NCBI GenBank assembly: GCA_020634615.1
Contig: JACKBI010000002.1
Location: forward strand, 124,001-188,000
Source of the DNA: Anaerolineales bacterium
GTDB lineage: Bacteria; Chloroflexota; Anaerolineae; JAAEKA01
Reading direction: 5' to 3'
DNA length: 64,000 bases
The translations under genes and the position numbers were made by a program. The first letter of the stretch is position 1; the number at the start of each line of letters is the position of its first letter. Under the pieces are notes generated by a model, which saw nothing but the letters and a program-made list of their open reading frames with translations, did no database searches and was not told where the DNA came from. This document shows positions 11,401 to 18,253 of the stretch, one piece after another.

Positions 11401-12202
11401 TGTTGACATAGACGCGGTTCGGTGCACCGTAGTTGCCAACCGCGAGGTCGAGGGATCCATCGCCGTCGATGTCGCCCAACGCGATGCTGCGCGTCTTCTC
11501 CCGCTCGGTCGAAGACCAGTTTGCGCTGGTGGAGAGTGTGCCCAGAGTCTTGTCGTACAGGTACAGACGGTTGGCGCCACCGGAGCACAAACCAGCCTGC
11601 GCTGCGCGGGTTCTGGGAAAAAACTTCGCGATCTCCGGCGAGATGAAACGACTCGCTTCCGGACAACTCGGTTCGTTGCCCACCACCAAATCAAGATAGC
11701 CGTCGCCGTTGACATCGCCCCAGGCGAGGCTTGTCGTAAAGTCATCCTTTTCCGCAGGGTCGGAGGATTGCCACACGTGCCGTGGATCGGTGTCCAGCAC
11801 ACCATTGTTGTTGATGTAAACGCGGTTTGGCTTGCCCCAGTTGGCGACGGCCAGATCGAGGTCGCCGTCGTTGTCCACATCGCCCCAGGCGACCGCGCGC
11901 GACGGATCGGAGTTCGGCGCGAACCAGTGCAGCACGAAGGCTGAATCGGGCAGGGCCAGGTCGGTAATCAGCACGCCAGACTGACCTCCCGGAACGATCA
12001 GGGGCGTGATGAAAGTCGGCGTCGGGGTGGGGCCTTCTTGCAGCGAGGAAGTCGCTGAAAATGTACTGGCGCTGACGGTCAAACCGCCGATAATCAACAG
12101 ACCAACAGCCACCAATGCGGCCAACGCGAAAACCTTCAAACGGGAAAGGCCGGGCAGGTCTTTCGTCTTCCCGTTTGTTTCGGGCGCACGCGAGCTATTC
12201 AT
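5495..12202 (-). CDS. giant secreted/surface protein: FG-GAP repeats, HEYGH zinc motif, YGLGPNDL octad array
   Basis: 2235 residues from the ATG at 12202, chosen because AGGAGGA lies 8 bases upstream; a longer reading would begin 13 codons earlier. The N-terminus has a charged stretch and one hydrophobic segment (signal or anchor), then a TPTPT linker. About residues 100-870 hold 14 FG-GAP/VCBS-like repeats of the form GDxDxDGxxDL, typical calcium-binding beta-propeller blades. Near residue 1240 is HEYGHYLLYLPDNY, an HExxH zinc-protease motif resembling the CLCA-type HExxHxxxGxxDE but with N for E. Residues about 1749-1887 are 17 octads YGLGPNDL. The remaining 350 residues look like beta-rich C-terminal domains. 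Substrate and role are unknown; adhesion or extracellular proteolysis are guesses. Confidence 0.88.
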   Translation of the reverse strand: MNSSRAPETNGKTKDLPGLSRLKVFALAALVAVGLLIIGGLTVSASTFSATSSLQEGPTPTPTFITPLIVPGGQSGVLITDLALPDSAFVLHWFAPNSDPSRAVAWGDVDNDGDLDLAVANWGKPNRVYINNNGVLDTDPRHVWQSSDPAEKDDFTTSLAWGDVNGDGYLDLVVGNEPSCPEASRFISPEIAKFFPRTRAAQAGLCSGGANRLYLYDKTLGTLSTSANWSSTEREKTRSIALGDIDGDGSLDLAVGNYGAPNRVYVNSGGALGAQFRDAWQSNDPSEETDLTTGLALGDVNSDGQLDLVVGNEAGPARLYLNTNGRLNSSADWSSPGKLDVNALALADTDEDGALDLVMVTAEQRIELYLNEGGTFGDQSVVGPRVTGYPISMALGDYDGNGQKDIAVGKSCTLSPDDCSIEVFLVVGGKIEEKPLWTSPDGLTAAGLAWGDIDGDGGLDLAAGVGYDLSQPNRIYRNNGFVLTTGKKLLNDPGQATPKYTTYAWGDLDGDGFMDLAAGSNEGAVVVYRNEDGVLASQPAWRVSGANDISSLAWGDVNGDGLLDLAVGNQGGRNQVFLNTGSMLDRTPAWETAENDNTAELAWGDLDGNGQLDLAVANAANCSQNASEEPVCSFTPERVYYNIGSNLPVTTTAGVSATWSSTIVDDATGSLLAGGSTSLALGDVDNDGDLDLAVGRRGQANVLYLNNRGRLGSVPAWQSDEEELTSSVAFGDVTGDGYLDLIVGNTEEASRLYQNNHGQLATSFTWSALDAGTTSRVALSDIDGDADLDLVVNDQKVLRVYRNEGGALTGASVWTAELPLCKTPSSEATGCTPLALVDTNNDGDMDVTVGGVLFANLHSERLAAAGVPTLFVQRPTVTGPADFYSAPEIVSGAQVLTHTVISFTYALSQSLPATVTLVGEYSLNGPGNWQPATGEMAADRQTFLWDTAADGLMGRSDNTVFRLKAVTTPATGADHLPNLHQYGADSAATLSFRAQGTQVKVVDQETGDPMPMAVVYRLPKGEVSGAQPLGTATTQFRTDENGYLQGSGTIDVGDQLFALAPVPGKLATPDDKYTLYYTNLTPTANGASGHVVTEPGLQRLEVSKDQPLVAFNLDVSLEWDARNDGTFLADLEQAIKQSSEILFDVSNGQMALGNVRVFEGKANWLTSDIVVYANNSMRPRATMGGVLTQTLILTDTIPASNSISATRVITEEFRPGRIRIGPIWDPYGESRAELQQDWWRALAHEYGHYLLYLPDNYLGRDPTKAIVNCVGSFMTTAYDDKYSEFLDAAKWANPASGCADTIAAATTGRSDWETVNKFYPMVFEDAASRLSAASSDSATSPPLTTTAPSLAASRPITSVAVNNGPSTIPLDITRLYYRRPAIEGVPTIPARNFDLREEKTNNRIVVPQGQAFLIKTQGTAALQDDVIIALGQTGNSGSIKVRGASEGDKVCVVDTSGDQALVGCNPWIRANSPVITMHRYEDWGPDIKIDQVSQLAMVMTVTQSVDSTAPVVEVTKLMGDSPVVTSTSQPNLDGYLPVTLVSQVNGPMFALAVTQTVTNPVPSLWIRQISGPSVAVSVTQQLTAGQPAVIEIYRPAVRISATQAPPTDGTPDTMRLQLYPGYFIPNRNYIYSGPNGDHLVFSPAGKAAKSDTITNTFTITFPVDYPVFSGFVSASGSSYRTAVSQFFLAKELSPGGGVRWGGVDGYQMGVDNRRGLGPADRSSQFYAWAARRADKSTDQLPDFGLAYYTGLGPNDLYGLGPNDLYGLGPNDLYGLGPNDLYGLGPNDLYGLGPNDLYGLGPNDLYGLGPDDLFGLGPNDLYGLGPNDLYGLGPNDLYGLGPNDLYGLGPNDLYGLGPNDLYGLGPNDLYGLGPNDLYGLGPNDLYGLGADLPGLDSAWSTAGAPISSEDGQVAVYNRGDILGDPGTLSLQALAKPPGLPDWLTTVGRAYRFEAKGTQERVMAFHYLRREIPAGYEHTINVYYSSDDGKTWQRLPTELYPDQNLATVAADNSGIYALAAAVDVPLYTKGWNLFSYPIANSRPITEVLRSLPADSYGTIFGYDSEDLSDPWKVYSPTVGMEWVNDLSQLEFGESYWISVTTPTTDQPLLLQIEVAEGQAQTFPTNTVSANTTPIFQRTPPAVYYGALVNAPAGIAVGATVDARVGESICGSGVVSADQDGNLRYTVKVEAADVGGNAGCGAPTRDVTFTVGGQDVPGTIKWDNNKLRKHDLEFPSGG
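6541..6956 (-). repeat. coding 24-bp tandem repeat, 17 octads YGLGPNDL plus a partial one
   Basis: Inside the giant surface protein, a 24-base unit is repeated 17 times and ends in a partial unit (GLGADL). One unit reads GLGPDDLF; the rest are identical in protein. The DNA units differ from each other mostly at third codon positions (for example AAG/AGG and GTT/ATT variants on the + strand), so the amino acid sequence has been held constant while codons drifted. The octad matches the RTX pattern GGxGxDxLx with one position missing. Confidence 0.95.
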
Positions 12203-12257
12203 AATTCTTGTCCTCCTGCAACAACGCGCCAATTCTGGCAACTACAGCGTGCAGTAA

Positions 12258-12285
12258 ATTGTACGGATATTGCAGATATACACAA
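12258..12285 (-). promoter_or_regulatory. candidate promoter of the giant surface protein
   Basis: On the minus strand, TTGTGT (12280-12285) and TACAAT (12258-12263) are separated by 16 bases. Transcription would start near 12251, giving a leader of about 50 bases before the ATG at 12202. Only the -10 box is close to consensus. Confidence 0.4.
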
Positions 12286-12478
12286 ATAGACTGAAAACCA
12301 CCCGGCCGATGAACCGACGTGCCACGTTTGACACAAACGACGATTGGAACGATAATTTCATGGCTACTACGCACCGCGTCCCGGTCCTGCAAAAACAGCT
12401 TATCCGTAGGAAGTCTACCCAGCGACCACGCGATGCGGTGGAGAGAAACGTCTCATCGAAAGGAAATCTTTACCCGTC

Positions 12479-12991
12479 ATGACTTCAGGCAAATCCCCGT
12501 CCCAACGCAAGGCTGCACCTCGTCAGACTACGGAACAGCCGGCGCCGACATCGCAGAAATCTGGCAAGTCAGGCAGCCAGAACAGCAAGCAGGGCAGCAA
12601 ACCGGCCAGCAAGCAGCCTGGCAAGGCGGTACAACCTACCCACAAAAAGCGCGGCCCGATGCTGACGGTCGCATTGGCCCTGATTCTGGTCGATGCGCTG
12701 TTGACAGCAATTATGCTTTTCTCTTACCGCAAGGACAACATCGACTCAACCCAGTTGCCGATTTTCCTGACGCTGGGTGTCCTCTTCGGCATTGCAGGCC
12801 TGGTCGGCGCGGCCGGCATGTGGTTCTGGAAGCGTTGGGCGGTCTACCTGTATCTGATATCGGTCGCTGGCGCCGTCGCGGTTGGCCTGGTGATCTTCAG
12901 AACCCAGTACGCGGCGTTTCATGCGGTCATTCCGCTACTGCTTCTGGGCGCCGGTCTCAGCACCAAGAACAGCATCCGCGATTTCAACTAG
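12479..12991 (+). CDS. small membrane protein of unknown function
   Basis: 170 residues. Residues 1-57 are hydrophilic, rich in Lys, Gln, Ser and Pro with repeated SKQ/GKQ-like stretches, and should be cytoplasmic. Four hydrophobic segments follow (about 60-80, 95-120, 122-142, 145-160). The C-terminus is short and polar. AAAGGA precedes the ATG. It is divergent from the giant surface protein, sharing a 276-base intergenic region. I do not recognise the family. Confidence 0.75.
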   Translation: MTSGKSPSQRKAAPRQTTEQPAPTSQKSGKSGSQNSKQGSKPASKQPGKAVQPTHKKRGPMLTVALALILVDALLTAIMLFSYRKDNIDSTQLPIFLTLGVLFGIAGLVGAAGMWFWKRWAVYLYLISVAGAVAVGLVIFRTQYAAFHAVIPLLLLGAGLSTKNSIRDFN

Positions 12992-13086
12992 CGCATGGCA
13001 GGATCACGCTAGCAGACGCTTGACACGCCGCCGAAAGCATTGGCGAGCGCTGATCACGGTGACTGACGCCTCGTCGCAACTCCCGT

Positions 13087-13114
13087 CCAGGCCCCACCAC
13101 ACGGTGGGGTCTGG
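13087..13114. other. stable hairpin in the 340-base gap before osmC
   Basis: A 12-base stem (13087-13098 with 13103-13114, including one G-T pair) closes a 4-base loop about 95 bases after the stop of the small membrane protein gene. No T-run follows. It may be a processing or weak termination structure. The rest of the gap 12992-13331 shows nothing else I can name apart from the ribosome site of the next gene. Confidence 0.5.
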
Positions 13115-13331
13115 CGCGCCGGGAGCACTAAACGTTGGACGGATCGCCCAACAGCGGCGCAATCGACGCCATCCTGCCAACGGCTTGTTTGACCGGGCGT
13201 CATGCACTGTATGCAGCTTCGTAGCTGCCAGCGTTGCCGTTTGGATGTTGGCGTACAGCGATTCGTATCCGCATCGAATAACTTTGCATTAGGTAGTCTG
13301 AACACAACAACACACAAAGGAGAGTTCACCC

Positions 13332-13751
13332 ATGTCAGTTCGAATTTCAGAGGCCGTTTGGGAAGGCACCCTCAAAGAAGGCAGCGGCACCATGAAGCTC
13401 GGCAGCGGCCGTTTCGAGGGCCCCTACACCTGGGCATCACGCTTTGCCGACGAGACCGGCACCAACCCCGAGGAATTGATCGGCGCGGCCCATGCCGGCT
13501 GCTATTCGATGTTCCTGTCGGCGCTGCTGACCGGCAACGAGACGCCGCCGGTGCGCATCCACACCGACGCGCACGTCCACCTGACCGCCGGGCCGACTAT
13601 CAGCCGCATTGACCTGGTCTGCCGGGCGGAGGTGCCCAACATCACCGCCGAGCGCTTCGCCGAGATCGCAGCCGAGGCCAAAGCCAAGTGCCCCGTATCC
13701 AAAGCGCTGGCAGCCGTGCCCGAGATCAACCTCGACGCCACGCTGGTCTAG
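13332..13751 (+). CDS. osmC: OsmC-family peroxidase (organic hydroperoxide reduction)
   Basis: 139 residues, the usual length for OsmC/Ohr. The peroxidatic cysteine sits in AAHAGCYSMFL, and the resolving cysteine is in LVCRAEV, as in OsmC proteins that reduce organic hydroperoxides in the cytosol. The N-terminal part SGTMKLGSG is typical of the OsmC rather than the Ohr branch. A strong AAAGGAG precedes the ATG. It stands alone on the plus strand, followed by a large palindrome. Confidence 0.92.
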   Translation: MSVRISEAVWEGTLKEGSGTMKLGSGRFEGPYTWASRFADETGTNPEELIGAAHAGCYSMFLSALLTGNETPPVRIHTDAHVHLTAGPTISRIDLVCRAEVPNITAERFAEIAAEAKAKCPVSKALAAVPEINLDATLV

Positions 13752-13805
13752 CGAATATTCAGGGGCTGTCAGAATTATTTCCTGGCAGCCCCATTTTCTT
13801 GCCTT

Positions 13806-13862
13806 CGTTCGTAGTAGGCGCTTCAGCGCCGTTGAGCGGCGCTGGAGCGCCTACTACGAACG
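13806..13862. repeat. large REP-like palindrome (26-bp arms)
   Basis: Arms 13806-13831 and 13837-13862 are reverse complements with a single mismatch and a 5-base loop TTGAG. It fills the gap between osmC and the DinB-like gene. It has no T-tail, and the arms themselves hold shorter palindromes (GGCGCT...AGCGCC). This looks like a dispersed REP/MITE-type element rather than a terminator, although it could also stop or stabilise the osmC transcript. Confidence 0.8.
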
Positions 13863-13885
13863 ATCTTGTTTTCCTTGAATGAGAC

Positions 13886-14509
13886 ATGATGCTGGACTTC
13901 AACGCTGTCCGCAGCAAGCGAATTACCATCGACGAGCTGTGCCGCGACCTGGACATCGACGACCTGCGGCGGCTGACCAACGAGATGCTGGATGCCATGC
14001 AGACGATGATCGCGGCCGCGCAGGATGAAGACGTTGTCTTCGTGCCGGACGACCCGGAGGCGGAGGATACGTTTGCCGTTGATCCCGATGAGGCGCTGCT
14101 GGCCTGGACTCTGGGGCACGTGATCGTCCACGTCACCGCTTCCGCCGAAGAAGCTGCTTATCTGGCAGCGGAGTTGGCGCGCGGCGTGCCGCTGCGCGAA
14201 GGTCGCTCGCGTTTCGAGATTCCCTGGCGCAGCGTGACCACCATCGCCCAGTGCCGGCAACGTCTGGAAGAAAGCCGCCGTATGCGTCTGGCCAGCCTGG
14301 CAATGTGGCCGGACCCACCACATCTCGACGTCCTATTCACTTCCCCGCGCGGCAACCGTTCTTACAACGCCGTGGTGCGCTTCGTCTTTGGTCTGATGCA
14401 TGACCAAGCCCACCTGGACCAGATTGCAAAAATCGTCCGCCAGGCAGAGCAGGCTCGCACCGGCCTCACGCCCCCCCCCCGTACAGTGACGCGACCACCA
14501 GAGAGGTGA
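13886..14509 (+). CDS. DinB-like four-helix metalloenzyme-fold protein
   Basis: 207 residues. Histidines in WTLGHVIVHV and in LMHDQAHLDQI are spaced as in the DinB/DfsA superfamily, whose members bind a metal with a His triad; some are thiol-dependent S-transferases. The ATG at 13886 is followed by a second ATG and has no strong ribosome site. Near the 3' end is a run of ten C (14471-14480) encoding three prolines; a length change there would alter only the last 12 or so residues and the join to the next gene. Its stop overlaps a possible GTG start of the next gene. Confidence 0.75.
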   Translation: MMLDFNAVRSKRITIDELCRDLDIDDLRRLTNEMLDAMQTMIAAAQDEDVVFVPDDPEAEDTFAVDPDEALLAWTLGHVIVHVTASAEEAAYLAAELARGVPLREGRSRFEIPWRSVTTIAQCRQRLEESRRMRLASLAMWPDPPHLDVLFTSPRGNRSYNAVVRFVFGLMHDQAHLDQIAKIVRQAEQARTGLTPPPRTVTRPPER

Positions 14510-14514
14510 TCATC

Positions 14515-14859
14515 GTGGAATTCAAGCAACATTATGTAGTGCTGATGCGCAAGGGGCCTGACTGGACCGCCGATGACACGCCCGAACTGGACGAGTTGCA
14601 ACGGCGGCACCAGGCACACCTGAGCGCCATGCACGAAGCGGGGATGCTCGTGCTGGCCGGCCCCGTAGAACTTCATGCCGACGGCGACATTCGCGGCATC
14701 AGCGTGTTCAGCCATGATGTCTTCCGCTCCTTGGACGACCTGAAGGCCGTAGTGGAGCGAGATCCGGCCATTCAGGCCGGCCGCCTGCGGGCCGAATACC
14801 TGACCTGGTTCACCGAGTCATCGGCCGTAATCGGCCCGCGTGGCGAAGTCTGCAACTGA
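14515..14859 (+). CDS. YCII-related domain protein
   Basis: 114 residues with the YCII ferredoxin-like fold signature: an initial HYVVLMRKGP strand, a central HLSAMHEAGMLVLAGP segment and a C-terminal DPAIQAGRLRAEY segment with the conserved D-P. Family members are small enzymes or dimerising domains of unclear reaction. Two GTG starts are possible; 14515 is preferred because AGAGGT lies 8 bases upstream and the protein then starts like its relatives. GTG 14506 would overlap the upstream stop as GTGA. It is cotranscribed with the DinB-like gene. Confidence 0.8.
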   Translation: MEFKQHYVVLMRKGPDWTADDTPELDELQRRHQAHLSAMHEAGMLVLAGPVELHADGDIRGISVFSHDVFRSLDDLKAVVERDPAIQAGRLRAEYLTWFTESSAVIGPRGEVCN

Positions 14860-15116
14860 CCACAGACCGGCTGACGCTGGTCCTCAATCGCAAACCATTT
14901 GGCCTCTCGGCCTGCAATAAGTACTATTACCTCAAATCGGGGCAGTTCACGGCTAGACCGACCGCGAGTATTTTCCAAAAGCTCGCAGCGCGGCGACTTG
15001 GCGCTTCCAGGTGCTCAGGACACCGCCTCGGCCACCCCACCTTAAGGCGCCGGTTTCAGTATCCACGCAATAACCGTGAAACTCCGACGTAAGACCTACT
15101 CAAAGGCGAGGTTCCA

Positions 15117-17366
15117 ATGTCATCTGCAGGCTCCACCCCTCCGTCCCATGTCTCGCGCCGGTCACAGCTCGCCGAAGAATTCCGTCCAAACCGGCTCTTT
15201 CCGGCGCTGATCGCCGGTCTGATCGTCGGCTTGATCGAAGTCATCTTTGCCGTTTCCTTTTCGACCCTTCTCCTCCCGGGTGAAGCGGCGCACATGATCA
15301 GCCGCGCGGTTGGGCTGGCGTTGTTGGGAGCCACGCTGTCAGGCATTGTCATTGCCCTGTTTGCGACGCTGCGCGGTACGATTGGCGGCAACCAGGATGT
15401 GCCGGCGGCTATTCTGGGGGTGGTCATCGCCGCGGTGCTGGCAGCCATGCCGGCTACAGCTACCCAAGGACAAACCACAGCGACCGTGTTCGCCACCATC
15501 GGCCTGACCACGCTGGCCACGGGCGCATTCATGTTGATGTTGGGGGTCTTCAAGCTGGGCAGCCTGATTCGATTCCTGCCATACCCGGTCGTCGGCGGTT
15601 TCCTGGCCGGCACCGGCTGGCTGCTGGCGCACGGAGCCATTGAAGCGATGCTGCCTGAAGGTCGTCACATTGCCGAGCTACTGCATCCGCAGGAGTTCGG
15701 TCTGGCCGCGCAACTGGTACCGGGTGTGGTGCTGGCGGTGGTGCTCATCGTCCTCTCACGGCGCGGCAGCGGACCGATGCTGACCACCGGCGTCATCATC
15801 GCCAGCGCGGTGCTGTATCACCTTGTCGCAGCTATTGTGACCGGCGGCAACCCCCAGACTATCCATGGCTGGTTGGCCGGGCCTTTTCCAGACAGGTCGC
15901 TCCTACAGCCACTGACCGCCACCGAACTCAGCCAGGTCAACTGGAAGGTGATTCTGAGCGAGACGCCCGCCATCGTGGTGATCGTTCTGGTCAGCGCCAT
16001 CAGCGCCCTGCTCAACGCCACCGGCCTGGAAAGCGCATCCGGCCAGGATGTCAAACTGGATCAGGAGCTGCGGGCGGCCGGTGTGGCCAACCTGCTGACC
16101 GGCTGGTTTGCGGGCATCGTGAACTTTCAACAGTTCTCGTTGTCGGATCTCAACCTGAAAATGCGCGTTGACAGCCGTCTGCCCGGCCTGGTGGCCGCGC
16201 TGGTGTGCGCCGGCGTGTTGTTCTCCGGCGCCGGTCTGCTCTCCCTGGCGCCCCGATTTGTGATCGGCGGCGTGTTGCTCTATCTGGGCCTCGAACTGCT
16301 GATCGAGTGGGCCATCGAAACCTATCGCAAGTTCCCCAGGATCGACTATGCTATAATCCTGCTGATCCTGGGTGTGATCGCCGTCTTCGGTTTCTTTCAG
16401 GGCGTGGCGGTCGGCATCGCCGCGACGGTCGTGATGTTCGTGGTGGCCTATAGCCGGGTCGATGTCATCCGTCGCCGCTTCACGGGGGAAATTCTCAACA
16501 GCCGGGTCACGCGCCCTGCCCAGCAGCGGAATTTCCTGAGCAGCGTCGGCGCGCAGATGTATATTCTGGAGTTGCACGGCTTCATCTTTTTCGGCACCGC
16601 CAACTATCTGCTGGAACAGGTGCGCGCACGAATGGAACAGCAGGGCACGGCTGCGTTGCGCCATGTTCTGCTGGATTTCCACCAGGTCACCGGCATCGAC
16701 TCGACGGCCGCATTGAGCTTCGCTCGTATGGAAGAGATCGCTGCGCAACGGGGAGTCACGCTGTTTTTCACAGGCGCGTCGGAACCGGTGCTTCAACAAC
16801 TCCAGCGCACCGGTATCATAGCGGAGAACCGTCCCACGGTGCGGGTTTACACAGATCTTGATCGGGCAGTGGAGTGGTGCGAAGAGGATTTGCTGCGCGC
16901 CAACCAGTGGGCTCCGACTTCGACAGGTGGCCTGGCGGAGCAGCTTGCCGTACTTACCAACGACCAGCTTGCTGTGGACCAGTTGATGCGCTATCTGGAA
17001 CTACTGCGCCTTGCCGGCGGGGATCGCCTGATCCGGCAGGGCGACCCACCGGACGATATGTACTTTCTGGAGTCTGGGCAGGTAACCGCACAGGTCGAGC
17101 AGCCAGGCCACGCGACGCATCGCCTGGAAACGATGCGCGGCGGACCGACCGTCGTAGGAGAACTGGGGTTCTATCTGGGGTACGAGCGCGGCGCGTCGGT
17201 TGTGGTAGACGAGCCGTCAGTGGTTTACCGGCTGACAAGGGCCTCGCTGACCAGGATGGAGGAGGAACAGCCAGCAGCCGCCTCGGCACTGCACCGGGCT
17301 GTCGCAACGCTGGTGGCCGACCGCACCACGCATCTTATCCGGGTGGTAAACGTCCTCGAAGCGTAG
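15117..17366 (+). CDS. SulP anion transporter with STAS and cyclic-nucleotide-binding domains
   Basis: 749 residues. The first 440 are a SulP/SLC26 transport domain with about 12 hydrophobic segments and the motif GGNQDVPAAI. A STAS domain follows (about 480-580; LLDFHQVTGIDSTAA with the DST phospho-site position). The C-terminal 620-745 is a CNMP-binding domain, with the phosphate-binding cassette region GELGFYLGYERGASVVV. SulP proteins carry sulfate, bicarbonate or other anions. The fused sensor suggests gating by cAMP or a similar ligand. AAAGGCGAGG precedes the ATG. Two cyclase genes in this window could supply the ligand. Confidence 0.92.
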   Translation: MSSAGSTPPSHVSRRSQLAEEFRPNRLFPALIAGLIVGLIEVIFAVSFSTLLLPGEAAHMISRAVGLALLGATLSGIVIALFATLRGTIGGNQDVPAAILGVVIAAVLAAMPATATQGQTTATVFATIGLTTLATGAFMLMLGVFKLGSLIRFLPYPVVGGFLAGTGWLLAHGAIEAMLPEGRHIAELLHPQEFGLAAQLVPGVVLAVVLIVLSRRGSGPMLTTGVIIASAVLYHLVAAIVTGGNPQTIHGWLAGPFPDRSLLQPLTATELSQVNWKVILSETPAIVVIVLVSAISALLNATGLESASGQDVKLDQELRAAGVANLLTGWFAGIVNFQQFSLSDLNLKMRVDSRLPGLVAALVCAGVLFSGAGLLSLAPRFVIGGVLLYLGLELLIEWAIETYRKFPRIDYAIILLILGVIAVFGFFQGVAVGIAATVVMFVVAYSRVDVIRRRFTGEILNSRVTRPAQQRNFLSSVGAQMYILELHGFIFFGTANYLLEQVRARMEQQGTAALRHVLLDFHQVTGIDSTAALSFARMEEIAAQRGVTLFFTGASEPVLQQLQRTGIIAENRPTVRVYTDLDRAVEWCEEDLLRANQWAPTSTGGLAEQLAVLTNDQLAVDQLMRYLELLRLAGGDRLIRQGDPPDDMYFLESGQVTAQVEQPGHATHRLETMRGGPTVVGELGFYLGYERGASVVVDEPSVVYRLTRASLTRMEEEQPAAASALHRAVATLVADRTTHLIRVVNVLEA

Positions 17367-17463
17367 CACGTCGGCTAGAACTGCCAGTCCCCGTCCTGTA
17401 CAAGAGACAGAACTGGCGCGTCAGCCACGTGGTCGCAAGGGCAGGACTGGCACTCCTGGCTTA

Positions 17464-18123
17464 TCAGCGCAGCACGATCTCGCGCTGCCGATTGAGCGGC
17501 TCCTGCATGTACAAAGTCCAGTAGCTTTCGGCAACAGCCGCGGGTTCCAGATGCGCGCCGGGGCGCACGAAGTCGTTGACGGTGACCATGGCGACATGCA
17601 CCCCTTCGACCTCCAACTCGTCGCCCAGTGCAATCGCCAGGTTGCGCAGCCCGGCCTTGCCGATCCCCAGCGAGGCATATTGCAGATTGGGGTTGGTCGC
17701 CAGTTCTGCGCCAGTGAAGATGATTGTCCCACGACGGCGGTGACGCATCTCTGGCAAGACCTCCTGAGCGCTGACCAGCGCGCCGACGACGTTGACGGCC
17801 AGCTCGCTTACCACCGTCTCCGGATCCAGCTCGGATGGCTGCACCGGGCGGGCGATGGCAGCGTTATAGACCAGCACGTCAGCGTCCCCCAACTCCTCGT
17901 GGACACGACCAAAAGCGGCGCGCAATTCAGCAAAATCCCCGGGATGCGCGACATAACCGGTCGCGTCGATTCCTTCCTCGCGCAGCGTCGCCAAATAGCC
18001 GGGCAACAGCGCGCTGCGTCGCGAGATCAGCGCGACGCGAAATCGTTCGCTCCCAAATCGGCGAGCGATGGCAACCCCCAAATTCGGCGCAGCACCCACG
18101 ATCACACAAAGACGTTGGTCCAT
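17464..18123 (-). CDS. short-chain dehydrogenase/reductase with unusual active-site spacing
   Basis: 220 residues from the ATG at 18123, which has AAGGAG 7 bases upstream; a GTG two codons earlier is less likely. A Rossmann fold is shown by IVGAAPNLG and NAAIA. The catalytic stretch reads QYASLGIGKAGLRN: tyrosine and lysine are seven residues apart instead of the usual four (YxxxK), and the serine position is FTGAE. This spacing appears to be a subfamily trait rather than damage, because the surrounding fold is intact. NAD(P)(H)-dependent oxidoreduction is expected; the substrate is unknown. Confidence 0.85.
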   Translation of the reverse strand: MDQRLCVIVGAAPNLGVAIARRFGSERFRVALISRRSALLPGYLATLREEGIDATGYVAHPGDFAELRAAFGRVHEELGDADVLVYNAAIARPVQPSELDPETVVSELAVNVVGALVSAQEVLPEMRHRRRGTIIFTGAELATNPNLQYASLGIGKAGLRNLAIALGDELEVEGVHVAMVTVNDFVRPGAHLEPAAVAESYWTLYMQEPLNRQREIVLR

Positions 18124-18253
18124 GATCACGCTCCTTGATTGTTACGATGTAGAGACGCTATTGTATCGTCATCGCAGGCGTTTGGCAAGCGCGTTTTTTG
18201 CTGGTCTGTCTTCCCCCAAACGATTTGATCTGTACCCTGTTGGAGGCCGCCGG

